Source: Massilia aquatica
Lineage (GTDB): Bacteria > Pseudomonadota > Gammaproteobacteria > Burkholderiales > Burkholderiaceae_D
Direction of reading: 5' to 3'
Assembly: GCF_011682045.1 (NCBI RefSeq)
Contig: NZ_VVIW01000025.1
Span: 26,758 to 90,757 of the forward strand
DNA: 64,000 nucleotides
Under the pieces are notes generated by a model that saw nothing but the letters and a program-made list of their open reading frames with translations, was not told the origin of the DNA and made no database searches. Below, one piece after another: positions 11,411 to 20,377 of this stretch (positions within the stretch are counted from its first letter, which is position 1; every line of letters starts with the position of its first letter). The translations under genes were made by a program, and so were the position numbers.

Positions 11411-11559
11411 GCGCAGTCGCAGTCCGTCCCGGCCACGTGCATTTCATGCAAGCGATGCTGCGCTGTGTCGCAAGCCGGTTCCGCCAGCATCGCTTCAGGA
11501 ATACGCTGCCCGAACCTGACCCGGCCGGGCAGGGCCACCGAATCGCGCTGAGGAACCTT

Positions 11560-12633
11560 ATGCACCGCCTGCTCGCCATCATCTCTGTTGCCGCTGTCGT
11601 TCAGGTGCAGGCATCCGCCGCCGAAGCGACGCTGCGGTTCGCGCCATCGGCCCACAAGCTGCAACGCGGCCAGCCGAACGAGCTGATGGTGCTCGGTTCG
11701 CCGCACCTGCGCCAGCTGCCGGCATCGTTCGATCCGGCCACGCTCAGTCTGCTGACCGGGCGCCTGGCGCAGTGGCGGCCGCAGGCGATCGCCATCGAGG
11801 CGCTGTCCGGACCGCAGTGCGGGTTCATGCGCAGCTTTGCGCAGCGTTACGCCGATGCGATCAAGTCGTATTGTTGGGATCCGGCGGCGGCCAGGACGGC
11901 CACCGGCCTGGATGTGCCGCAGGCGACAGTGCAGGCCGAGCGCCTGCTGGCCGCCTGGCCAGCCGCGCCAGGTGCGGCACAGCGCCGCGAGCTGGCGTCG
12001 CTGTTCCTGGCGGGCGGCGAACGGGCGTCGGCGCTGGTGCAATGGCTGCGTTTGCCCGTTGAAGAGCGGCGCGCCGGCGACGGCCTGGACGAGAATCTGG
12101 TGACGGTGCTGGCTGACCTGATGCAGCGGCCCGACGAGCACTACCGCATCGCGGCCGTGCTGGCGGCCCGCCTCGGGCACGAGCGGGTGTATCCGATGGA
12201 CGACCACACGGCCGATTCGCCCGACGCCGATCCGAAAGCCGCCGGCGCCGCCATCTCGAAGGCCTGGGACAACCGCTACACGGCGGCGCGCATGCAGCGG
12301 GCCAAGACGCTGGAAAGCCGGCTCGGTACGCCGGCCGGCGTGCTGGCCATGTATCGCGCATACAACGCCCCCGGCGCAGCCGATGAGACCTTCCGCAGCG
12401 ACTTCGGTGCGGCGCTCGAAGAACCTTCGCCGCAGCGTTTCGGGCGAGGCTATGTTGCCTATTGGGAGACGCGCAACCTGCGCATGGCGTCCAACATCCG
12501 CGATGTGATGGGCGCGCGTCCCGGCATGCGCGTGCTGGTGGTCGTCGGCGCGGCCCACAAGGCCTATCTGGAGGCCTACCTCGACCAGATGCACGACGTG
12601 CGCATCGTCGCCACCGACGCACTGCTGAAATAA
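11560..12633 (+). CDS. DUF5694 / TraB-like secreted protein
   Basis: 357 residues. The ATG at 11560 gives a short signal peptide (MHRLLAIISVAAVVQVQASAAEA) with an AGGA ribosome site; the long open frame upstream is a GC artefact. Motifs of the TraB/ChaN-like fold are visible: a LGSPHLRQLP start, QAIAIEAL with an acidic residue near 60, and a terminal VVVGAAHKAYLEAYL block. Proteins of this type (DUF5694) are periplasmic or secreted with unproven enzymatic function. The region 11411-11559 has no other gene. Confidence 0.7.
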   Translation: MHRLLAIISVAAVVQVQASAAEATLRFAPSAHKLQRGQPNELMVLGSPHLRQLPASFDPATLSLLTGRLAQWRPQAIAIEALSGPQCGFMRSFAQRYADAIKSYCWDPAAARTATGLDVPQATVQAERLLAAWPAAPGAAQRRELASLFLAGGERASALVQWLRLPVEERRAGDGLDENLVTVLADLMQRPDEHYRIAAVLAARLGHERVYPMDDHTADSPDADPKAAGAAISKAWDNRYTAARMQRAKTLESRLGTPAGVLAMYRAYNAPGAADETFRSDFGAALEEPSPQRFGRGYVAYWETRNLRMASNIRDVMGARPGMRVLVVVGAAHKAYLEAYLDQMHDVRIVATDALLK

Positions 12634-12651
12634 GCCGGGCGCCCGGCCGGT

Positions 12652-13227
12652 CTAGCGGTGCACCACCACCAGCACGGCTTTCGCCTCGGTCTTGCCGGCA
12701 TTGCGGATCACATGGTTCTGGTCGGCCGGATAGCGCGCCGTGCCGCCCAGCTTGATTTTCTTCTTGTCGCTGCCCACTTCCAGTTCCATGGTGCCGTGCA
12801 GCACTGTCATGTGCTCGCTGGTGCCCGGATCGTGCGCCTGCGACGCCAGCTCGCCACCCGGCGCCAGCGTCAGTTCATACCACTCATACTTTCCAGCAAG
12901 ATCCATCGGCCCCAGGATGCGCAGCACGTAGCCGGCATGCGCGCCGTGCAGGGTCGGGGTTTCGTGGGCGTCCACCACGCGGATGGTTTCCACCGGGCGC
13001 GGGTCGGCCGACAGCAACTCGCCGATGCCGACACCCAAGGCGTTGGACAGGCGCCACGTGATCGCGATCGTGGGGTTTGCCTTCTCCCTTTCGATTTGCG
13101 ATAACATCGATTTGGAGACGCCGGCGATGCGCGACAAGTCCTCCAGGGTCAGGCCGCGCGCCAGCCGCAAACGTTGCAAGGTTGCGCCTACTTCAGGTGG
13201 AGAATTGGTCGATACAGGTGGTTTCAT
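12652..13227 (-). CDS. XRE-cupin transcriptional regulator
   Basis: 191 residues from the ATG at 13227. An N-terminal helix-turn-helix (about 14-68, GLTLEDLSRIAGVSKSMLSQ) is joined to a C-terminal cupin domain (about 105-190, with SEHMTVLHGTMELEV and ADQNHVIRN). This MerR/PuuR-like architecture senses a small metabolite in the cupin barrel. It is transcribed away from kbl-tdh-sdaA, so control of threonine/serine catabolism is a reasonable inference. The spacing to kbl is 216 bases. Confidence 0.82.
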   Translation of the reverse strand: MKPPVSTNSPPEVGATLQRLRLARGLTLEDLSRIAGVSKSMLSQIEREKANPTIAITWRLSNALGVGIGELLSADPRPVETIRVVDAHETPTLHGAHAGYVLRILGPMDLAGKYEWYELTLAPGGELASQAHDPGTSEHMTVLHGTMELEVGSDKKKIKLGGTARYPADQNHVIRNAGKTEAKAVLVVVHR

Positions 13228-13334
13228 CAGGTTTTCGGCAATCTGGACACACAAAGAAAATTTACATAAATATAAGTAAGCCGAGGGTTGCCAAGTGCAC
13301 CTGCCTTGGGTAACATCCATTATATTGAATTTGT

Positions 13335-13351
13335 GTTCGACATAACGGAAT
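13335..13351. promoter_or_regulatory. Candidate operator in the XRE-cupin/kbl intergenic region
   Basis: GTTCGACATAACGGAAT contains TTC-N9-GAA dyad symmetry, and a further GTCGAAC lies at 13369-13375, inverted relative to GTTCGAC at 13335. It is the only notable symmetry between the divergent regulator and kbl. Assignment to the XRE-cupin protein is a guess by position. Confidence 0.28.
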
Positions 13352-13443
13352 TTTTCGACGCGGTTGTAGTCGAACGCTCCGGAGCACGGTACAGCATAGT
13401 TTCACCGGCGGTCAAGCCGGCAACCACATGACGAGGAATAATG

Positions 13444-14655
13444 ATGAGCGAGCAAGCGAAAAGTGCGTTTTTCAGTGGCCTGCAGCACAAGCTGGACACG
13501 CTGCGCGAGCAGGGCCTGTACAAGCCGGAACGCGTGCTGGCCTCGCGCCAGGGCGCCGAAGTGGTGGCCGACGATGGCCGCACCCTGATTAATATGTGCG
13601 CCAACAATTACCTCGGCCTGTCGGGCGACCTGCAAACGCAGCAGGCCTCGATCGAGGCGACCGAAAAATACGGCTACGGCTTGTCTTCCGTGCGCTTCAT
13701 CTGCGGCACCCAGACCGTCCACAAGGAACTCGAAAAAGCCATCTCCGCCTTCCTCGGCCTTGATGACACGATCCTGTACGCGGCCGCTTTCGATGCCAAC
13801 GGCGGCGTGTTCGAGCCGCTCTTCGACGAGAACGACGCCATCATCTCCGACGCGCTCAATCACGCCTCGATCATCGACGGCATCCGCCTGTGCAAGGCCG
13901 GCCGCTACCGCTACCAGCACAACGACATGGCCGACCTCGAAGTGCAGCTGCAAGCGGCCATTGCCGCCGGCAAGCGCCACAAGGTCATCGTCACCGACGG
14001 CGTGTTCTCGATGGACGGCACCATCGCCCAGCTGGACAAGATCTGCGACCTGGCCGACCAGTACGGCGCGCTGGTCATGATCGACGAATGCCACGCCTCG
14101 GGCTTCATGGGCAAGACCGGGCGCGGCACGCACGAACACCACAACGTCATGGGCCGCATCGACATCATCACCGGCACCCTGGGCAAGGCCCTGGGCGGCG
14201 CGATGGGCGGCTTTACCGCCGCGCGCAAGGAAGTGATCGACACGCTGCGCCAGAAATCGCGCCCGTACCTGTTCTCGAACACGCTGGCGCCCTCGATTGC
14301 CGGCGCGTCGCTGTCGGTGCTCGAGCGCATTTCGACGTCGACCGAACTGCGCGACCGCCTGATGGACAACACCGCCTACTTCCGCAAGGAGATCGAGCGC
14401 ATTGGATTTACCATCAAGCCGGGCACGCACCCGGTGGTGCCCGTCATGCTGTTCGAGGCGCCGGTGGCGCAGCGCTTCGCGGCGCGCATGTACGAACTGG
14501 GCGTGCTCCTCTCCGGCTTCTTTTACCCGGTGGTGCCGATGGGGCAGGCGCGGGTGAGGGTGCAGCTGTCGGCCGCGCACACCCGCGAACAGCTCGACAC
14601 GGTCCTTGCGGCATTCGAACAGGCCGGGCGCGAGCTGGGCATTCTCAAGATTTAA
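13444..14655 (+). CDS. kbl: Glycine C-acetyltransferase (2-amino-3-ketobutyrate CoA ligase)
   Basis: 403 residues. It converts 2-amino-3-ketobutyrate and CoA to glycine and acetyl-CoA, the second step of threonine breakdown in the cytosol. It is a PLP-dependent alpha-oxoamine synthase with NYLGLS near the N-terminus, SSVRFICGTQTVHKELE, DECHASGFMG, and the PLP Lys248 in TGTLGKALGGAMGG. Length matches the family (about 400). Two ATGs stand in tandem at 13441 and 13444; GAGGA at 13433 is better spaced for the second. The dehydrogenase making its substrate follows 39 bases later. Confidence 0.95.
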   Translation: MSEQAKSAFFSGLQHKLDTLREQGLYKPERVLASRQGAEVVADDGRTLINMCANNYLGLSGDLQTQQASIEATEKYGYGLSSVRFICGTQTVHKELEKAISAFLGLDDTILYAAAFDANGGVFEPLFDENDAIISDALNHASIIDGIRLCKAGRYRYQHNDMADLEVQLQAAIAAGKRHKVIVTDGVFSMDGTIAQLDKICDLADQYGALVMIDECHASGFMGKTGRGTHEHHNVMGRIDIITGTLGKALGGAMGGFTAARKEVIDTLRQKSRPYLFSNTLAPSIAGASLSVLERISTSTELRDRLMDNTAYFRKEIERIGFTIKPGTHPVVPVMLFEAPVAQRFAARMYELGVLLSGFFYPVVPMGQARVRVQLSAAHTREQLDTVLAAFEQAGRELGILKI

Positions 14656-14694
14656 GCACACGCTTACAAGAACACTAATACGGAACTCAAGCAC

Positions 14695-15657
14695 ATGGAA
14701 CGCATTCTCATCATCGGCGCGAACGGCCAGATTGGCAGTGAACTGGCCGGCGCGCTGGCGCAGCAGCATGGCGCCGGCAACGTCATCGCCTCGGATATCG
14801 GCGCGGCCAACGTTTACAAGGCGGCGCGCTACACCCAGCTCGACGTGCTCGATAAAACCCGCCTCGCGGCCCTGGTGGCCGACGAAGGCATCACCCAGGT
14901 GTACCAGCTGGCGGCGCTGCTCTCGGCCACCGGCGAACAGGCCCCGCTCAAGGCCTGGACCCTGAACATGGACGGCCTGCTCAACATCCTCGAAGTGGCG
15001 CGCGAACGCGGCGAAGCTGGCAAACCCCTGCGCGTGTTCTGGCCATCGTCGATCGCCGCCTTCGGCCCGAATACGCCGCCGCAGAACACGCCGCAGTACA
15101 CGGTGATGGACCCGACCACCATCTACGGCATCAGCAAACTGGCCGGCGAACGCCTGTGCGAGTACTACTGCACCAAATACGGCGTGGACGTGCGCAGCAT
15201 CCGTTACCCCGGCATCATCAGCTTCAAGTCGCCTCCGGGCGGCGGCACCACCGACTACGCGATCGCGATCTTCCACGCGGCCCTGCGCGGCGAACGCTAC
15301 GAATGCTTCCTCGGCCCCGAGACCACGCTGCCGATGATCTACATGCCCGACGCGATCCGCGCCACCATCGAACTGATGGATGCGCCGGCTGCCAACGTCG
15401 CCGTGCGTTCGGCCTACAACGTGGCCGGCCTGTCGTTCAATCCGGGCGAGCTGGCCGCTGCCATCCGGCGCGCCATGCCGGCTTTTGAGATCGGCTACAA
15501 ACCGGACAGCCGCCAGGCGATCGCCGCCAGCTGGCCGCAAAGCCTGGACGACAGCACCGCCACGGCCGACTGGGGCTGGAAGGCGCAGATCGGGCTCGAT
15601 CAACTGGTGGCCGACATGCTCGCCAATATCGACGTCAGCCTCACCAAGGCCGCCTGA
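14695..15657 (+). CDS. L-threonine 3-dehydrogenase, SDR (epimerase-like) type
   Basis: 320 residues. Rossmann start GANGQIGSEL, catalytic YGISK (Tyr-x-x-x-Lys) in TTIYGISKLAGERLCEYY, and SIRYPGIISFKSPPGGGTTDY match the extended-SDR threonine dehydrogenases known from Cupriavidus and Flavobacterium, which are unrelated to the zinc enzyme of E. coli. It oxidises L-threonine with NAD+ to 2-amino-3-ketobutyrate for Kbl. The position directly after kbl supports this over a sugar-nucleotide epimerase. Confidence 0.9.
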   Translation: MERILIIGANGQIGSELAGALAQQHGAGNVIASDIGAANVYKAARYTQLDVLDKTRLAALVADEGITQVYQLAALLSATGEQAPLKAWTLNMDGLLNILEVARERGEAGKPLRVFWPSSIAAFGPNTPPQNTPQYTVMDPTTIYGISKLAGERLCEYYCTKYGVDVRSIRYPGIISFKSPPGGGTTDYAIAIFHAALRGERYECFLGPETTLPMIYMPDAIRATIELMDAPAANVAVRSAYNVAGLSFNPGELAAAIRRAMPAFEIGYKPDSRQAIAASWPQSLDDSTATADWGWKAQIGLDQLVADMLANIDVSLTKAA

Positions 15658-15700
15658 TCCGTATTACCCACACCGATAAAAAACACACAAGAGGCACCTG

Positions 15701-17098
15701 ATGGACATGAGCGTATTCGACCTATTCAAAATCGGCATCGGGCCGTCGAGTTCCCACACCGTGGGGCCGATGGTGGCGGCGCGGCGCTTTTTGGTCGAAT
15801 GCGGTCCGTTGGAGCGGGCGGTGGGTGTCGAGGCGGCGCTGTATGGCTCGCTGGCGCTGACCGGCGTGGGCCACGCCACCGACAAGGCGGTCATCCTCGG
15901 CCTGATGGGCGAAACGCCGCAGGGCGTGGACCCCGAGCGGGTCGACGACATGCTGGCCGAAGTCGAACTCGATGGCGTGATCAAGCTGCTCGGCACCCAT
16001 GAAGTACCGTTTTCGGCGCGCACCGGCCTGGTGTGGCACAAGAGTTCCTCGCTGCCCGAGCACCCGAACGGCATGCGCTTCACGCTCAAGCTGGACGACG
16101 GCAGCATCATCGAACGGATTTTCTACTCGGTCGGCGGCGGCTTCATTCACGCCGCCGGCGAATCGCAGGCGCGCCAGAGCAATGGCGAGAGCACCGCGCC
16201 GGTTCCCTACAGCTTCGACACCATGAACCAGCTGCTGGCGCACGGGCGCGCGAGCGGCCTGTCGATTCCGCAGATGCTGCGCGCGAACGAGTGCGCGCGC
16301 ATGGATGGCGCGCAGCTTGATGCCGGCATCGACAAGATCTGGCAGGTGATGCGCGACTGTATCGCCCATGGCCTGGTCACCGGCGGCCAGCTGCCCGGCG
16401 GCTTGAACGTCAAGCGCCGCGCCGCCAACCTGTGGAAGCAGTCCGAAGATGCGAAGAACGGCGACAACCGCGCCAACGACCTGCCGCACGACGCGGTGCA
16501 TCAGGTGAGCCTGTACGCGATGGCGGTCAACGAAGAAAACGCCGCCGGCGGACGCGTGGTGACGGCGCCGACCAACGGCGCGGCCGGCATCATCCCGGCG
16601 GTGCTGCGCTACTACGCCGAAGACTGCCGCCCGAGCGATCCGGTGCGCGGGGTGCGCGACTTCATGCTGACCTCGGCCGCAATCGGCATGCTGTGCAAGA
16701 AGAATGCATCGATCTCCGGCGCCGAAATCGGCTGCCAGGGTGAAGTCGGCGTGGCCTGCGCGATGGCGGCGGCCGGACTGGTGGCGGCGCTGGGCGGCAC
16801 CAATGAACAGATCGAGAACGCGGCCGAAATCGGCATCGAACATCACCTCGGCATGACGTGCGACCCGATCGGCGGGCTGGTGCAGATTCCGTGCATCGAG
16901 CGTAACGGCATGGGCGCGATCAAGGCCATTACCGCGGCTTCCCTGGCGCTCAAGGGCGACGGCACGCATTTTGTGAGCCTGGACGACGTCATCGAAACCA
17001 TGCGCCAGACCGGCGCCGACATGCAGGACAAGTACAAGGAAACCTCGCTCGGCGGGCTGGCGATTCATGTGGTGACGGTCAACCACGCGGCTTGCTGA
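15701..17098 (+). CDS. sdaA: L-serine ammonia-lyase, iron-sulfur type
   Basis: 465 residues, single-chain type. It deaminates L-serine to pyruvate and ammonia using a [4Fe-4S] cluster. Family signatures include [16 protein letters not shown] at the N-terminus, [34 protein letters not shown], and [18 protein letters not shown] with cluster cysteines. It follows the threonine dehydrogenase by 43 bases, so threonine-derived glycine, once turned to serine by GlyA (not in the window), would flow to pyruvate. Confidence 0.95.
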   Translation: MDMSVFDLFKIGIGPSSSHTVGPMVAARRFLVECGPLERAVGVEAALYGSLALTGVGHATDKAVILGLMGETPQGVDPERVDDMLAEVELDGVIKLLGTHEVPFSARTGLVWHKSSSLPEHPNGMRFTLKLDDGSIIERIFYSVGGGFIHAAGESQARQSNGESTAPVPYSFDTMNQLLAHGRASGLSIPQMLRANECARMDGAQLDAGIDKIWQVMRDCIAHGLVTGGQLPGGLNVKRRAANLWKQSEDAKNGDNRANDLPHDAVHQVSLYAMAVNEENAAGGRVVTAPTNGAAGIIPAVLRYYAEDCRPSDPVRGVRDFMLTSAAIGMLCKKNASISGAEIGCQGEVGVACAMAAAGLVAALGGTNEQIENAAEIGIEHHLGMTCDPIGGLVQIPCIERNGMGAIKAITAASLALKGDGTHFVSLDDVIETMRQTGADMQDKYKETSLGGLAIHVVTVNHAAC

Positions 17099-17108
17099 GG
17101 GGCGCCGC

Positions 17109-17759
17109 GTGAGCGATACTTTCGACGCGCTGGCGGCAAGTACCGGGATCGCTTTGCCAACCAGCCTGCGCCATCTGATCGAGCGTGGTGCGAACAGCTA
17201 CGACGATCCGGAACGCACCGCAATGGCTGCGCTGTATGATTTCGAATGGCTGTCGGCGCCGGAGGCGCAAGCAGTCATCGCCGGCTGGCTCAATCCAGTA
17301 AAACAGAACGGCAATCTGTTCCTGCCGTTCGCACGGTCAGGCGCGGGTGACGCCTGGTGCCTGGTGCGCTTGCGCAGCGGCGAAGAGGGCGTGTGCATGG
17401 TCTGGCACGATGCCGGGCGATCAACGCTGCATTACGCCGGTTTCGACCACTTTGTGGTGGGCGAGTACCTCAATGTGTTTGCCGAGCTCGATTTGCTCGA
17501 TGACGATGACGGCGATCCGGTGGCATTGCTGCGGGCCGATGTCGCCAGGGTGAGCGCTCTGCTCGATCCGGCGCTGCACAGCGTGCTGTCAGACTGCCTG
17601 GACAAGACGCCGGCCGAGTATCCCTACCAGCAGGGACCAACAGCACGCGTCGAGATGGTGCTGGCGCTCATTAGCCAGGATGAGTTGAACGCGCTGACCT
17701 CCACGTTAAGCATGCCTGATCCGGTTGTCTTCGATGTTGTGGCGCGTTGGGAAGAGTAG
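17109..17759 (+). CDS. SMI1/KNR4 (SUKH)-family protein
   Basis: 216 residues from a GTG start 10 bases after sdaA. The N-terminal half fits the SUKH fold: [18 protein letters not shown], a Trp/Leu-rich core, [31 protein letters not shown] and a [13 protein letters not shown] helix. SUKH proteins often act as immunity partners of contact-dependent or polymorphic toxins, but no toxin gene is adjacent. The downstream position to sdaA may only mean read-through. Confidence 0.65.
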   Translation: MSDTFDALAASTGIALPTSLRHLIERGANSYDDPERTAMAALYDFEWLSAPEAQAVIAGWLNPVKQNGNLFLPFARSGAGDAWCLVRLRSGEEGVCMVWHDAGRSTLHYAGFDHFVVGEYLNVFAELDLLDDDDGDPVALLRADVARVSALLDPALHSVLSDCLDKTPAEYPYQQGPTARVEMVLALISQDELNALTSTLSMPDPVVFDVVARWEE

Positions 17760-17795
17760 CCCGGTCCAGCAATAGTCTCACTTACTTGATCCCGA

Positions 17796-18179
17796 TTAAC
17801 AGCCGCCGTAGTTTTTTCGCCCGCTGGCCGTGATGGTGTAGGTCCCGCCGCGCGGACCAGTGTGACAGGTCGGGCCGGTTGCCTGCCGCTCCTGCAGTCG
17901 ACGGGGCCGGTCGCCATCTCCCTTTGAGGCGGTTGTCGGCGCATCATCAACGCGTTTTTCCATCGCCAGTCTGGCCGTTGCGCGCCGCTCGCTTGGCTGG
18001 GCGCGATGGCAGTGATAGTCACCTGTCCGGCGGTTGTTATGACAGCCTTCCGCATTCAATCCCCCGCCATGGGCAGACACGTCCGCCGCGCTCAGCAAAA
18101 AGAGGGCGGACAGCATCCATATCTGTCGACAGATCGGCCGTTGCAGCGGCTGCGGTGAGGCAGGAATAGACAAATACAT
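17796..18179 (-). CDS. YHYH-motif secreted small protein
   Basis: 127 residues with a hydrophobic leader ending in LFLLSAADVSA. The mature part starts with HGGGLNAEGCHNNRRTGDYHCHR, the His/Cys-rich pattern of YHYH-domain proteins, and ends with GPRGGTYTITASGRKNYGGC, a conserved C-terminal motif of this secreted family. The middle is basic and low-complexity. An AGGA site 9 bases upstream supports the ATG at 18179; an internal Met at 18116 is also possible. Function unknown; metal or nucleic-acid binding is conceivable. Confidence 0.62.
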   Translation of the reverse strand: MYLSIPASPQPLQRPICRQIWMLSALFLLSAADVSAHGGGLNAEGCHNNRRTGDYHCHRAQPSERRATARLAMEKRVDDAPTTASKGDGDRPRRLQERQATGPTCHTGPRGGTYTITASGRKNYGGC

Positions 18180-18389
18180 CGTAATTATTCCTCAGTTGGG
18201 ATACCAAAGGTTACAGATATTTTTGCCAAACATACTATCGAAAAGTCACCTCGGAAACTTTTGTTGTCTGTCCTCGAGGCAATGCGCATGCCGCCTACAA
18301 AGTCGGTTTTACGTCCGCTTTGATCCTGGTGCAACTGGGACCAGCCGGCAATATTGATTTGCTCGTCATTCGTATTTTAGGGCCTTGCC

Positions 18390-18767
18390 GTGGCGGTGGA
18401 CCGTCTACAAGCTGTCGCTGCAATAGAGCAATGCAATCAGTTTTCGCAGTTCTACATCCGCGAGTGCCTGAAGAAACTGGCGACCGGCAGCGCAGCGGTG
18501 CTGAAGCAGGCCGAAGCCAGGGCGGCGGCCACGATTGCCGGTTGGGATGAAAGCCCTACCTACATCAAGGAGGCCGGCCTGAAACTGCGCGCCGCAAACG
18601 CGTCGTTCGTGCGCGACCGCCAGGTGCAGTGCGCCTTCGCTTCCGCGCTGACCGGGGGCGGCGCCGGCAATTCGCATGAGATCAAGCGTCTGGCGTGTGT
18701 GGCCGACATGAATGCCCGACGTACATTCCAACTCGACCGCGATACCGGAAAATTGGTGCCTGAATAA
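18390..18767 (+). CDS. LprI-like (DUF1311-type) protein lacking its signal peptide, possibly decayed
   Basis: 125 residues from a GTG. The C-terminal half resembles the lysozyme-inhibitor LprI family: paired cysteines (EQC, REC, QC, AC), AASFVRDRxxxC-like spacing, a GGGAGN turn and a final ACVADMNARRTFQL helix. Such proteins are normally exported, but the frame is closed 10 bases upstream by TAG (18378), leaving no signal peptide. An upstream ATG at 18282 opens a basic-hydrophobic stretch (MRMPPTKSVLRPL) in another frame, which hints at a frameshifted leader. It is likely non-functional or mis-started. Confidence 0.45.
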   Translation: MAVDRLQAVAAIEQCNQFSQFYIRECLKKLATGSAAVLKQAEARAAATIAGWDESPTYIKEAGLKLRAANASFVRDRQVQCAFASALTGGGAGNSHEIKRLACVADMNARRTFQLDRDTGKLVPE

Positions 18768-18821
18768 CACTCAAAAGCTGTCTTTTCAGTCACTCCACAT
18801 GACCCGGAGTCCCGAGCCGCA

Positions 18822-19460
18822 CTACGCTGCGCTCCCTGACAGCGCACTCAGATACCCGAGCACCGCTCCCTCGATGGGGCCGGCCAGCGCCGCCGACACC
18901 ACCGTTTCGATGCGCCCGGCCGCATCGGTCAGCGCGCTGATCAGGGCCATCAGGTCGGTGGCCGTGCGTCCGGCACGCGCCGGATCCAGTCCCGGGTACG
19001 TGGCAAGAAAGCCGGCAAGCGCGGCATGCATTGCCGCCGCATGGGCGGTACCGGGCATGAGCGAGGCCAGCCGGCCCTGTTCGGTATCGAGCAACCGGGC
19101 CAGTTGCGGCCGGCGCAGCTGGTAGCGGATGCCTAGTTCGACCAGGTCGCGCAGGGCGCGCCGGTGGTCCGGCCCTTGCAAGGCCTCGCTCGCCTCGCGC
19201 ACCAGCTCGAACGATTCGCGTTCGATCAGCGCGATCGTCACCGCATCCTTGGTCGGAAAATACTGGTACAGCGATCCGATGCTCACGCCGGCGCGGGCGG
19301 CGATGGCATTTGTTGTGTATCCCTCAAGTCCGTGCTGCTCAAGAATGTGAGCTGCCCCTTCCAGTATGGTGCCGACGGTATGCGCGGAACGGGGCTGGGA
19401 CGGCGTCTTCCTTGGCGCCAGCCTGCGCGCGGTCGCCTTCTTCGATTGCGAGTTGTTCAT
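18822..19460 (-). CDS. TetR-family transcriptional repressor
   Basis: 212 residues. A basic N-terminal tail (about 1-25) precedes the TetR helix-turn-helix (about 28-75: GLEGYTTNAIAARAGVSIGSLYQYFPTK, read in part) and an all-helical ligand domain. It is divergent from the inositol-monophosphatase-like gene, and a perfect inverted repeat lies between them. Repression of that gene pair and of itself is inferred. Confidence 0.85.
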   Translation of the reverse strand: MNNSQSKKATARRLAPRKTPSQPRSAHTVGTILEGAAHILEQHGLEGYTTNAIAARAGVSIGSLYQYFPTKDAVTIALIERESFELVREASEALQGPDHRRALRDLVELGIRYQLRRPQLARLLDTEQGRLASLMPGTAHAAAMHAALAGFLATYPGLDPARAGRTATDLMALISALTDAAGRIETVVSAALAGPIEGAVLGYLSALSGSAA

Positions 19461-19492
19461 GGGGCAGCATGCTCATATCATTTCCCGGTCAA

Positions 19493-19519
19493 GTCAAGCG
19501 CAATTTTGAGACGCTTGAC
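19493..19519. promoter_or_regulatory. Putative TetR operator
   Basis: GTCAAGCG (19493-19500) and CGCTTGAC (19512-19519) form perfect 8-bp inverted arms around an 11-bp spacer, midway between the divergent tetR (start 19460) and the gene at 19541. Position and symmetry fit a TetR-dimer site. Confidence 0.6.
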
Positions 19520-19540
19520 GCAACCAGGAAAGAACCACGC

Positions 19541-20377
19541 ATGAACCATTCTCAATACATGTCCATCGCCGCCGCCGACCAGGCGTTGTTGCTGCAAACC
19601 GTGAGCGCAGTGCAGGCGGCCGGCCGCGCCGTCAAGGCGCTGTTCGACCCGGCCGCGCGTCCGCACACCATGCAGGAGATCGCATCGGCCATTGCCGCCA
19701 ACGACGGCGTCTCGATGTCCATCTTGCGCCAGGCCCTGGCGCAAGCGCGTCCGGCCGCCCGCTGGGACGACGATGAAGAAGGGCGTGGCCCGCTGCCTGC
19801 TGGCGAATGGTGGGTATGCGATCCGGTCGAAGGCGCGATCCACCATATCCACGGTTCGCCGCACTGGGGCGTGACGGCGACGCTGGTGCGCGACAACGTG
19901 CCGGTCCTGAGCGCGATTTACCTGCCGCTGACCGGCGACACCTACACCGCGCTGGCGGGTGGCGGCGCATGGCGCGACGGCACCCGCTTGCATGTGTCAT
20001 CCAAGTCCGATCTGCGCGCCGCCATGGTGGGAACCGGCCAGGCGGCGCCGGGCGAGGGTGCCGCTACGCACCGGCGCCTCGGCCGGTCGGTCACGGCGAT
20101 GCTGGAAGCGGCGCTGGTGGTGCAGGTGTCGGTGCCGTCGACCATGCAGCTGATCGCCGTCGCCGGCGGCCATCAGGACCTGTTCTGGCAGTTCAGCCAG
20201 GTGCGTTCGGGCCTGTTTGCCGGGGCCTTGCTCGTTGCCGAAGCGGGCGGCCGGGTGAGCGACCTGCACGGCCAGCCCTGGCATCCCGGCAGCGGTGCCT
20301 TTTTGGCGGGCGCGCCGGCGCTGACGGTTGCGGCGCTGGCCGTACTGGCGAATAGCGACGCGGGCGCTGCCCAATGA
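19541..20377 (+). CDS. Inositol monophosphatase-like protein with divergent metal motif
   Basis: 278 residues from the ATG at 19541 (AGGAAAG just upstream; the longer frame runs back through tetR). WWVCDPVEGAIHHIHG takes the place of the usual WxxDPIDGTxNF metal motif: Asp is kept but the second Asp is Glu and Thr is Ala. Further family blocks are WGVTATLVRDNVPVLSAIYLPLTGDTYTA and an AEAGGRVSDLHG late motif. The family hydrolyses phosphate monoesters with Mg2+. Activity here is uncertain because of the changed motif. It overlaps the next gene as ATGA. Confidence 0.75.
   Translation: MNHSQYMSIAAADQALLLQTVSAVQAAGRAVKALFDPAARPHTMQEIASAIAANDGVSMSILRQALAQARPAARWDDDEEGRGPLPAGEWWVCDPVEGAIHHIHGSPHWGVTATLVRDNVPVLSAIYLPLTGDTYTALAGGGAWRDGTRLHVSSKSDLRAAMVGTGQAAPGEGAATHRRLGRSVTAMLEAALVVQVSVPSTMQLIAVAGGHQDLFWQFSQVRSGLFAGALLVAEAGGRVSDLHGQPWHPGSGAFLAGAPALTVAALAVLANSDAGAAQ

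Noticed and set aside
10453..11559. Upstream extension of the DUF5694 gene by about 370 codons
   Set aside because: It overlaps the CREST-family gene in another frame; the signal peptide and ribosome site fix the start at 11560.
13402..15603. Very long minus-strand open frame across kbl and threonine dehydrogenase
   Set aside because: High-GC codon bias leaves the complementary frame open; its translation has no family features and the plus-strand genes are certain.
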